A DNA stretch of 64,000 nt. It comes from Nematostella vectensis (taxonomy: Eukaryota > Cnidaria > Anthozoa > Actiniaria > Edwardsiidae). Numbering within the stretch: position 1 is the first letter of the stretch; every line of letters starts with the position of its first letter. Both the position numbers and the translations under genes were made by a program. The stretch is taken from assembly GCF_932526225.1 (NCBI RefSeq), contig NC_064046.1:7365219-7429218 (forward strand), written 5' to 3'. The notes under the pieces are model-generated. The model worked only from the letters and a program-made list of their open reading frames with translations, ran no database searches and was not told the origin of the DNA. Shown one piece after another: positions 52,293 to 64,000 of the stretch.

Positions 52293-53129
52293 CACAATGG
52301 ACAACAGTTGCCATAACCGCTTTGGACAAACGCTACTAAGGCTTTCCTAGGCGTGCCAATAAGCCAAAGAAGTATTAGATGATGAACCAAGAGCTATTAG
52401 ATGCAAGATAGGCTGCCCAGCACGCTGCACTTGCACCAAAGCCAGCTTGAAATGCCCTTTGCAGCTCCACTGAATCGTATAACGATAAAGCTGTAAGATA
52501 TTTGAACTGCATTAAATAAAGAAAACAATTCCCATCGGAGTTTGTTATTACGTTAGACCGACGTATTATGAACCACACTCTTTTTGTTTTAAAAGAATCT
52601 ATTTTTAAGAACGTCCAGCCTGACTAAGATTTCACTAATTTTTAACAAAATGCCGAGGCTCACATAGCAAGAAAACATTTTCTTTATATTAAATTGGTGC
52701 ATTAATCATTTGTGCAATTCTATTTTTAAAAAATGCTTCTTTGCTAATTCGTATATGCATTTATCTGGTTTGATTAGAGTGTGCAGAAACAGGTTTGGAA
52801 AACCTACTTCCGGTTTTAAAAAAAGGGAAAATTAATAGCAGAAACCTAATCAGTTTTGCCTTTTTTTACAACTTAAAAGTATTAAATGGATTTCATATAT
52901 ATTTTAGTCGTAGACTTTTAAACAAGATGTGCATCTCTGTGCTTTCAAAAATGCCAAATTTAATCTCCAGTGCAAAATGGCTGCAATAAATATTATAATA
53001 AACCATATTAGTCGGTGATAAAAGCCGATTTTATCTTGGCTCCATAGCTTATCTTATAGAGGTTATAAGATAAAATTGGTTTCTTCTGCTAGAGGGCGCG
53101 GGGTGAAATAAACGTCCGAGGTTTTACTT

Positions 53130-56100
53130 TCGACTACTTCCGGACACATACACCATAGCAGGGGCTCATCAGCATCGACACACACACACCATAGCAGGGG
53201 CTCAAGAGTACACGACACACACCATAGCAGGGGCTCATCAGCATCGATACACACACCATAGCAGGGGCTCAAGAGTACACGACACACACCACAGCAGGGG
53301 CTCATCAGCATCGACACACACACCATAGCAGGGGCTCATCAGTACACGACACACACACAGCATAACAGGGGCTCATCAGTACACGACACATACACCATAG
53401 CAGGGGCTCAACAGTACACGACACATACACCATAGCAGGGGCTCAACAGTACACGACACACACACCATAGCAGGGGCTCAACAGTACACGACACACACAC
53501 CATAGCAGGGGCTCAACAGTACACGACACACACACCATAGCAGGGGCTCAACAGTACACGACACACACACCATAGCAGGGGCTCAACAGTACACGACACA
53601 CACACCATAGCAGGGCTCATCAGCATCGATACACACACCATAGCAGGGGCTCAACAGTACACGACACACACCATAGCAGGGGCTCATCAGCATCGACACA
53701 CACACACCATAGCAGGGGCTCACCAGCATCGACACACACACCATAGCAGGGGCTCACCAGCATCGACACACACACACCATAGCAGGGGCTCAACAGTACA
53801 CGACACACACACCATAGCAGGGGCTCAACAGTACACGACACACACCATAGCAGGGGCTCATCAGCATCGACACACACACCATAGCAGGGGCTCACCAGCA
53901 TCGACACACACACACCATAGCAGGGGCTCAAGAGTACACGACAAACACACCATAGCAGGGGCTCATCAGCATCGACACACACCATAGCAGGGGCTCAACA
54001 GTACACGACACACACACCATAGCAGGGGCTCAACAGTACACGACACACACACCATAGCAGGGGCTCAACAGTACACGACACACACCATAGCAGGGGCTCA
54101 TCAGCATCGACACACACACCATAGCAGGGGCTCACCAGCATCGACACACACACACCATAGCAGGGGCTCAAGAGTACACGAAACACACACCATAGCAGGG
54201 ACTCATCAGTACACGACACACACACCATAGCAGGGGCTCATCAGTACACGACACACACGATAGCAGGGGCTCAACAGTACACGACACACACACCATAGCA
54301 GGGGCTCATCAGTACACGACACACACCATAGCAGGGGCTCATCAGCATCGACACACACACCATAGCAGGGGCTCATCAGTACACGACACACACACCATAG
54401 CAGGGGCTCATCAGCATCGACACACACACCATAGCAGGCGCTCAACAGTACACGAAACACACCATAGCAGGGGCTCTTAAGTACACGACACACACACCAT
54501 AGCAGGGGCTCATCAGTACACGACACACACCATAGCAGGGGCTCATCAGCATCGACACACACACCATAGCAGGGGCTCATAAGTACACGACACACACACC
54601 ATAGCAGGGGCTCATCAGCATCGACACACACTCACCATAGCAGGGGCTCATCAGCATCGACACACACACCATAGCAGGGGCTCATCAGTACACGACACAC
54701 ACACCATAGCAGGGGCTCATCAGTACACGACACACACCATAGCAGGGGCTCATCAGCATCGACACACACACACACCATAGCAGGGGCTCAACAGTACACG
54801 ACACACACCATAGCAGGGGCTCAACAGTACACGACAAACACCCCATAGCAGGGGCTCATCAGCATCGACACACACCATAGCAGGGGCTCATCAGCATCGG
54901 TACACATACAATAGCAGGGGCTCATCAGTATTGACACACACATACAACACAGCAGGGGCTCATCAGCATCGACACACACACACCATAGCAGTTGCCCATC
55001 AGTACACGACACACACACGCCATAGCAGGGGCTCAAGAGTACACGACAAACACACCATAGCAGAGGCTCAAGAGTACACGACACACACGCCATAGCAGAG
55101 GCTCATCAGTATCGACACACACACCATAACAGGGGCTCATCAGTACACGACACACACACCATAGCAGAGGCTCATTAGTACACGACACACACACCATAGC
55201 AGGGGCTCATCAGCATCTTCACACACCACAGCAGGGGCTCAACAGTACACGACACACACCATAGCAGGGTCTCATCAGTATCGACACACACACACACCAT
55301 AGCAGGGGCTCATCAGTACACGACACACACCATATCAGGGGCTCAACAGTACACGACAAACACACCATAGCAGGGGCTCAACAGTACACGACAAACACAC
55401 CATAGCAGGGGCTCATCAGCATCGACACACACACCATAGTAGGGGATCATCAGCATCGACACACACACCATAGCAGGGGCTCAACAGTACACGACACACA
55501 CCATAGCAGGGTCTCATCAGTATCGACACACACACACACCATAGCAGGGGCTCATCAGTACACGACACACACCATATCAGGGGCTCAACAGTACACGACA
55601 AACACACCATAGCAGGGGCTCAACAGTACACGACAAACACACCATAGCAGGGGCTCATCAGCATCGACACACACACCATAGTAGGGGATCATCAGCATCG
55701 ACACACACACCATAGCAGGGGCTCATCAGCATCGACACACACACCATAGCAGGGGCTCAACAGTACACGACAAACACACCATAGCAGAGGCTCATCAGCA
55801 TCGACACACACCATAGGAGGGGCTCATCCGCATCGACACACACCATAGCAGGGGCTCAACAGTAATCGACACACACGATAGCAGGGGCTCAACAGTACAC
55901 GACACACACCACAGCAGGGGCTCATCAGCATCGACACACACACCATAGCAGGGGCTCATCAGCATCGACACACACACCATAGCAGGTGCTCATCAGCATC
56001 GACACACACAAGGGCTCAACAGTACATGGCACACACCATAGCAGGGGCTCATCAGCATCGACACACACACCATAGCAGGGGCCCATCAGTACACGACACA

Positions 56101-59100
56101 CACCATAGCAGGGGCTCATCAGTATCGACACACACACACCATAGCAGGGGCTCATCAGTACACGACACACACCATAGCAGGGGCTCAACAGTACACGACA
56201 AACACACCATAGCAGGGGCTCAACAGTACACCACAAACACACAATAGCAGGGGCTCATCAGCATCGATACACACACCATAGCAGGGGATCGTCAGCATCG
56301 ACACACACACCATAGCAGGGGCTCATCAGCATCGACACACAAACCATAGCAGGGGCTCATCAGCATCGATACACACACCATAGCAGGGGCTCATCAGCAT
56401 CTACACACACCATAGCAGGGGCTCATCTGCATCGACACACACCATAGCAGGGGCTCAACAGTAATCGACACACACACCATAGCAGGGGCTCAACAGTACA
56501 CGACACACACCATAGCAGGGGCTCATCAGCATCGACACACACACCATAGCAGAGGCTCATCAGCATCGACACATACAGGGGCTCAACAGTACACGACACA
56601 CACCATAGCAGGGGCTCATCAGCATCGACACACACACCATAGCAGGGGCCCATCAGTACACGACACACACACCATAGCAGGGGCTCATAACTACACGACA
56701 CACACACCATAGCAGGGGCTCATCAGCATCGACACACACCCACCATAACAGTGGCTCATCAGCATCGACACACACACCATAGCAGGGGCTCATCAGCATC
56801 GACACACACACCATAGCAGGGGCTCATCAGCATCGGCACACACAAGGGCTCAACAGTACACGGCACACACCATAGCAGGGGCTCATAAGTACACGACACA
56901 CACACCATAGCAGGGGCTCATCAGCATCGACACACACTCACCATAGCAGGGGCTCATCAGCATCGACACACACACCATAGCAGGGGCTCATCAGTACACG
57001 ACACACACACCATAGCAGGGGCTTATCAGCATCGACACACACACCATAGCAGGGGCCCATCAGTACACGACACACACCATAGCAGGGGCTCATCAGTATC
57101 GACACACACACACACCATAGCAGGGGCTCATCAGTACACGACACACACCATAGCAGGGGCTCAACAGTACACGACAAACACACCATAGCAGGGGCTCATC
57201 AGCATCGACACACACCCACCATAACAGTGGCTCATCAGCATCGACACACACACCATAGCAGAGGCTCATCAGCATCGACACACACCATAGGAGGGGCTCA
57301 TCCGCATCGACACACACCATAGCAGGGGCTCAACAGTAATCGACACACACGATAGCAGGGGCTCAACAGTACACGACACACACCACAGCAGGGGCTCATC
57401 AGCATCGACACACACACCATAGCAGGGGCTCATCAGCATCGGCACTCACATGGGCTCAACAGTACACGGCACACACCATAGCAGGGGCTTATCAGCATCG
57501 ACACACACACCATAGCAGGGGCCCATCAGTACACGACACACACCATAGCAGGGGCTCATCAGTATCGACACACACACACCATAGCAGGGGCTCATCAGTA
57601 CACGACACACACCATAGCAGGGGCTCATAACTACACGACACACACACCATAGCAGGGGCTCATCAGCATCGACACACACCCACCATAACAGTGGCTCATC
57701 AGCATCGACACACACACCATAGCAGAGGCTCATCAGCATCGACACACACCATAGGAGGGGCTCATCCGCATCGACACACACCATAGCAGGGGCTCAACAG
57801 TAATCGACACACACGATAGCAGGGGCTCAACAGTACAGGACACACACCACAGCAGGGGCTCATCAGCATCGACACACACACCATAGCAGGGGCTCATCAG
57901 CATCGACACACACACCATAGCAGGGGCTCATCAGCATCGACACACACAAGGGCTCAACAGTACACGGCACACACCATAGCAGGGGCTCATCAGCATCGAC
58001 ACACACACCATAGCAGGGGCCCATCAGTACACGACACACACCATAGCAGGGGCTCATCAGTATCGACACACACACACCATAGCAGGGGCTCATCAGTACA
58101 CGACACACACCATAGCAGGGGCTCAACAGTACACGACAAACACACCATAGCAGGGGCTCAACAGTACACCACAAACACACAATAGCAGGGGCTCATCAGC
58201 ATCGATACACACACCATAGCAGGGGATCGTCAGCATCGACACACACACCATAGCAGGGGCTCATCAGCATCGACACACACCATAGCAGGGGCTCATCAGC
58301 ATCGACACACACACCATAGCAGAGGCTCATCAGCATCGACACACACACCATAGCAGGGGCTCATAACTACACGACACACACACCATAGCAGGGGCTCATC
58401 AGCATCGACACACTCCCACCATAACAGTGGCTCATCAGCATCGACACACACACCATAGCAGGGGCTCATCAGCATCGACACACACACCATAGCAGGGGCT
58501 CATCAGCATCGGCACACACAAGGGCTCAACAGTACACGGCACACACCATAGCAGGGGCTCATCAGCATCGACACACACACCATAGCAGGGGCTCATCAGC
58601 ATCGGCACTCACATGGGCTCAACAGTACACGGCACACACCATAGCAGGGGCTTATCAGAATCGACACACACACCATAGCAGGGGCCCATCAGTACACGAC
58701 ACACACCATAGCAGGGGCTCATCAGTATCGACACACACACACCATAGCAGGGGCTCATCAGTACACGACACACACCATAGCAGGGGCTCAACAGTACACG
58801 ACAAACACACCATAGCAGGGGCTCAACAGTACACGACAAACACACCATAGCAGGGGCTCATCAGCATCGACACACACCATAGCAGGGGCTCAACAGTACA
58901 CGACACACACACCATAGCAGGGGCTCAACAGTACACGACACACACACCATAGCAGGGGCTCAACAGTACACGACACACACCATAGCAGGGGCTCATCAGC
59001 ATCGACACACACACCATAGCAGGGGCTCACCAGCATCGACACACACACACCATAGCAGGGGCTCAAGAGTACACGAAACACACACCATAGCAGGGACTCA

Positions 59101-59706
59101 TCAGTACACGACACACACACCATAGCAGGGGCTCATCAGTACACGACACACACGATAGCAGGGGCTCAACAGTACACGACACACACCATAGCAGGGGCTC
59201 AACAGTACACGACACACACCATAGCAGGGGCTCATCAGCATCGACACACACACCATAGCAGAGGCTCATCAGCATCAACACATACAGGGGCTCAACAGTA
59301 CACGGCACACACCATAGCAGGGGCTCATCAGCATCGACACACACACCATAGCAGGGGCCCATCAGTACACGACACACACACCATAGCAGGGGCTCATAAC
59401 TACACGACACACACACCATAGCAGGGGCTCATCAGCATCGACACACACACCATAGCAGGGGCTCATCAGTACACGACACACACACACCATAGCAGGGGCT
59501 CATCAGCATCGACACACACACACCATAGCAGGGGCTCATCAGCATCGATACACACACCATAGCAGGGGCTCAACAGTACACGACACACACCAAAGCAGGG
59601 GCTCATCAGCATCGATACACACACCATAGCAGGGGCTCATCAGCATCGACACACATACCATAGCAGGGGCTCATCAGCATCGACACACATACCATAGCAG
59701 GGGCTA
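53130..59706. repeat. 6.6-kb minisatellite of two alternating 34/35-bp units
   Basis: About 190 units. All share CACCATAGCAGGGGCTCA; they end either TCAGCATCGACACACA or ACAGTACACGACACACA, each followed by a variable CA tract. Rare variants (ATAACAGTGGCTC, ATAGGAGGGGCTC, a shortened ACACAAGGGCTC) recur in the same order around 55800, 57220, 57690 and 58400, showing multi-unit duplications of several hundred bp. No gene overlaps it; its minus frames are artefacts. Confidence 0.97.
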
Positions 59707-60582
59707 ATCAATATGAGAGAGAGATTTCAGTCCTATATTTATTGGTGCGTTTTTATTTGCGGTATTAGTGCCCCCAATTTATACTTACACGTACTCTATG
59801 CGAAGCGAGCGGTATGTTTGACCAGGGGCTCACAGGGTCGTGGAGCAGGAAGTGGGGCTTTTCCCCCTTTTCTCAATGTCTCCGTGCTGTGGCCCCCTCC
59901 TAATATTTTGGGGCCTGTTACTATTATGGCTCAAGTATGGTTTGACACGATAGTCGTGCACACCACCTGGGATACCTGTGTAATTCATTGGCTACCTGTG
60001 TAACAAAGCTGCCAGGTTACAATCCAAAATGGCTACTGAGCTATGTTAAAAGTATGTCTTGGTGCAACATGTTAATTCTAAAGTCCGCATGGCGTGATGA
60101 GCCTGATATACATTTTTGGTTAATTTGAGTGTTTTTTTCTCTGGTGCTGATCCCTGAATGACGCGATATAAAGACTCCTAAGAAAGACGAAGGTGAGAAG
60201 ATCGATACTAAAACACCCGACCTCGGTTCGATCTTTGCTTTGCCGCCAAAAAGGGGGTTACTTCTAAGGGCTAGGATCTACAGTAGATCCAAAAATAAAT
60301 AACTAAACGATATTGATGCTATTTTGCCTGCTTTTTTTTTCCTTTTTGTATTATTGTTTGTTGTTTTAGGGGGGGAGGGGAGTTAAGGCGGCGTCACTTT
60401 ACATTGTGATTTTGGTTTTGATATTGTCTTTCATTCATACATTCGAAAATATGTTTCAAGAAGTGTCGATTCACGTTTTCATTTTGCTACAACCCCACTG
60501 ACACCTCGTGCATTTTTAGTAAATCCACTTGATTATTTCTAAGGGACTGATCGTTATTTACATCCACTGTGGGGGAGGGTCC
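59707..60582. other. Intergenic region
   Basis: No supported gene. There are poly-purine/pyrimidine patches and a short GGTTCGAT that lacks a matching A-box, so not a tRNA. Confidence 0.5.
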
Positions 60583-61592
60583 TTAACACATTGACTCCTG
60601 GCTATTTTTGAGCTGAATTTACAAAAAACAGACTGAAAACAGATACCTCCCCCCCTATTCTGAGTTTTATACAGCCCGTCAAAGTCAAACACAGCTGCAC
60701 CTAGTCAGCGGTATCCAAGCTTTCCAACAGTGCTTTGCGGTCCCTACTTTTAATTCCTCGCCGTTGTGCTGAAGCCAGCCCAAGTTGATGGTTGCTTGTA
60801 TTTTTCATCAAAAATACAGCTATGAGCATATTAGGAGAGTGTCTCCGGACATCATGAAGTCTTTTGGGGCATAATTGAGTGCTTTGCTTATGGATATTTG
60901 CAAGCAAAGGTGGATTCCTGATGATTTTTTCTTGTTTTGCTTTGCCTGGATGAGAAAATAATTTTCTAATGAATCACCACAGCTCTCCTAAATGCTGTCT
61001 TTTCTGAAACCAAATTGATTCCAAAATTGTTTACACTGCTATTCTGGGTCTGTATGACCTGGAATTGATTTGTTTGGCTTCGGGATGAAAAGACTTATAA
61101 AAAACCATCTGACTTTGGGGAGAGGAGTGTTGACTGGCCCTCCCCTGGTGAATTTTTCTCCTGGATCTCCCAGAATGCTTTTCAATCCGTAAAGGCATCT
61201 TCATGGTTTTACAAGCCTTCAAGGAGTGGACATTGTGTTTTGAGGCCATGGAAATGAACCTGGAGGATCAGAATAAAGGTATCTATTTGTGTCTTGAGCT
61301 GTGTTTGCTGATCTCTCTCCCTTGTGTTGTATTTTTGAGTGTTTTATTGAGAGGGGTGATTCTGCTTTTCTTTCCTTGTTCGATTTGAAATTTGTCAAAG
61401 AACCTGTGCTATTATTTGGCTTAAGAGTAGTTGCCAACACCTTGGTTGGATGCATATCTTCAAGACCATTTATCCCTTAGACTGATGCCTGAGTATCTCC
61501 ATCTTGTTGTGTTTAGTTTGCATTTATGAATTTTTTGGGTTGTGGGTACTTCCCAAAGCCGGTACACGCCGGTTGAGGGGTCAATGTGTTAA
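60583..61592. mobile_element. TTAA-flanked element, full-length copy C (about 1.0 kb)
   Basis: Begins TTAACACATTGACTCC and ends GGGGTCAATGTGTTAA: an inverted repeat with one mismatch ending in TTAA on both sides. TTAA duplication is the hallmark of piggyBac-type insertion, so it is best read as a nonautonomous piggyBac-like element, though the termini are not the usual CCC type. A minus frame at 61219-61455 is partly conserved with copy B. No transposase. Confidence 0.75.
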
Positions 61593-62437
61593 ATCATGAC
61601 GTCTTAAAAATTACCCCCCTTCCCCTTTTATTTTTGGGTCAGCAGAACACCGCACACCCTTAAAAAAATAAACACTTTTTGTTTTCTTTAGGTATAAAGT
61701 TTCAATTCAATTCAATTTTTTCACTCAACTATTCTATTTCACAAAATTTAAAGGAAGAGGATTTTATTCATTTTTAATATTGTGCGCAGTGGTGTATAAG
61801 TGCTTTCGAGTTGGCCACTGTTTACAAAAGAAATAAACAAGTACGTATCCAATAGTGGGAAAGCAATTTAATGACAATGGCCTGCAGGGCTGACCAGGTT
61901 TTTTCCATGTATGTGTGTATGCTTTGGAGTCCAGTAATGCCCTCCACATGACAAATGCCTCAGGTTCTACTTGACTGATTGGAGCTGGTATTTTTGCACT
62001 CCCAACAAATTGTCTGATCAATCACGGCAATGAACACCAGATCAGAGAAGTTTTGAAATGTAAAATAAAAAATGCCTGCGATCCCTGGGAAAGGTGATGA
62101 TATTAGGTGCATCAGTGTGACTTGACGATAGATTAAAAATTTGGGTATGAGGAATAAAAAATACCCCCCCCCCTAAGAAACTGCATTCCTAAAATTTTAC
62201 CCCCTCCCCCTGCTAAAACAACTGCCCCTCGTGGACGTAAATAACGATCGTTCCCTAAAGGCAGGACATTCTAACAGGAAATATTACTACATGGTACACG
62301 TCACAAGGGATTCTATAGATTTTTATATAGAGAAGGCCCCCTTGGCTTTCATTCCCTTTCATAACTTGGAATATAGGAATTGACGCTGGGAATTTTGTCT
62401 CAGGGCAAGGTTCAGCTCTTATATTCCTTGTTCCACT
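61593..62437. other. Intergenic region upstream of DUS2
   Basis: No supported gene. Several C-rich strings (ACCCCCTCCC) look like remains of elements. Confidence 0.45.
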
Positions 62438-62704
62438 TGGTATGTGTTGTGGTTTGAAATGTGGCATGGTTTGAATTTTTTTCAAACTGGTTTGAATTTT
62501 TCAAACTAGCTCATTTTTGGATACCTAGCATTCTAAAAGGGATTTTATTTTTGGGGAGTCATTAATAAAACAAGGGGCTTGGATTTTTTGGGGGTTGGGA
62601 GGTGTAACTAAAAGAACTAGATAAAAGATTATGCAAATATCCCCTTTTCAAACCAGTTTTAACAATTTCAAACCAAGAAGCATTTCAAACCACAACATAT
62701 ACCA
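62438..62704. mobile_element. Fold-back MITE upstream of DUS2
   Basis: TGGTATGTGTTGTGGTTTGA at 62438 is inverted at 62704 (ends TTTCAAACCACAACATATAC then CA); the arms are about 58 bp with several differences and repeated GGTTTGAA. No coding content. It ends 75 bp before the DUS2 ATG. Confidence 0.8.
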
Positions 62705-62730
62705 TCACCATTTTTATATACCTTATTTGA

Positions 62731-63257
<527 letters not shown>

Positions 63258-63739
63258 GTAGGAAAACTTTTCTCTCTGTCTCTCTGTCTTACATATCATC
63301 ATTATCTTGTATTTTTATCTTGAAAGAGAAGGGGTCTTTTGCAACATCTCTTTTTCCCATTGCTCAGGTTGGTGAACAGTATTTTTTCGTAAATCGATGA
63401 TTCGTGAAAAGCCTAAAAATAAATTTGTGACTAGTAATCAAGTACTCTATCTTTATCCATGAGTATTTTTACTTTTGTAAATTGTGATTTTGCCAGGCTA
63501 TATTTGTTAATCGATTGAAAAAGAAACCCTTTCAGATGTTAAACAAATGCAGTTCTAGGTTGTCTTGATCTGATCAAAAGAATGGAACTGGATTGCAATT
63601 TGAGGTATTTTTGTTTTACAGAAGCAGACAACAAGCTTGCAAAAGCACCTTTAAGATACCTCACACGTTCATGAGCAAAGTAAAATAAAAATTGATTTGT
63701 GAACCCTTTTTTTTTTCGTTTTTAGTAAAAGCCTGAAAT

Positions 63740-63855
63740 AGAACTCCATGATTTGTGATAGGTATCCCCTCTTCACCACCCTGTATAACTACATGATTTG
63801 TGATGTGTACTGCCTCTTCACCACCCTGTATACCTACATGATTTGTGGCTCTGAA
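63740..63855. repeat. About 47-bp tandem repeat, 2-3 copies
   Basis: Unit with ATGATTTGTGATGTGTACTG and CCTCTTCACCACCCTGTATA. In the intron after DUS2 exon 3. Confidence 0.85.
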
Positions 63856-64000
63856 GGGGGTGACTTGTCTTTAGAGGGATAGGTTTAAAAGCAATGGGAA
63901 AAAGCAGTCAAGAACTTTGCTAGACTCAATGCAACATCGTGACTGCCATTGTGGAAATATACTATAAATGGATAGTGAGTGAGGAGTGAGTAAGTGGAGA

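Larger units (their letters stand above)
51065..53065. mobile_element. Region with three copies of an inverted/direct dispersed sequence
   Basis: Related segments at about 51075-51175 (+), 51420-51520 (+) and 52960-53065 (inverted) share AAGATARGCTATRGAGCCAA, a TTTAATYWCTGATTA-like stretch and an AAAATGGC/GCCATTTTG core beside CCGGAAGT or similar. The first and last are in opposite orientation and could be ends of a degenerate 2-kb element. Composite and old. Confidence 0.5.

Noticed and set aside
53063..59419. Many Cys-rich minus frames of 60-140 codons
   Set aside because: Products of the 34/35-bp satellite. Frames end wherever a unit changes length.

Overview
The window reads as nuclear DNA of an invertebrate animal, most likely an anthozoan cnidarian (sea anemone or coral). 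This is an inference from intron-rich animal genes, an intronless melatonin-receptor-like GPCR, fold-back MITEs, Penelope-type hairpins, a tRNA-derived SINE, LINE remains and very many minisatellites. No species test could be run.

Layout. 1-1.4 kb: the 3' end of a gene coding for a W-L-x2-K repeat coiled-coil protein (+). 3.2-9.7 kb: a three-exon gene (+) with an N-terminal ubiquitin-like fold, ankyrin-like segment, long disordered region and three W-L-x2-K repeats (ANKUB1-like N-terminus). 11.3-12.6 kb: an intronless class A GPCR (+). 19.3-34.6 kb: ENTR1/SDCCAG3 (-), seven exons recovered, 3' end not found. 37.3-46.3 kb: a complete ten-exon PRPF3 (-), 677 codons, all splice phases consistent. 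46.9-48.7 kb: an unknown 294-aa coiled-coil protein (+), head to head with PRPF3. 62.8-63.3 kb: the first three coding exons of DUS2 (+), running out of the window.

Most of the rest is tandem repeat: at least 20 unrelated minisatellite families with units of 17-57 bp, from about 100 bp to 6.6 kb long. Several begin exactly at, or within about 50 bp of, splice sites. In three or four cases the repeat unit contains the splice signal, or the stop codon, of the adjacent exon. This is the most unusual property of the window.

Mobile elements include three copies of a TTAA-flanked element, a Harbinger-type MITE with CTG target duplications inserted in a minisatellite, fold-back MITEs, a 5'-truncated LINE 3' end, a SINE, and short hairpin elements with 13-14 bp target duplications whose core resembles a hammerhead ribozyme. 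The genes serve unrelated housekeeping or signalling roles: splicing (PRPF3), tRNA dihydrouridylation (DUS2), endosomal trafficking (ENTR1) and receptor signalling (GPCR). No operon-like logic links them.
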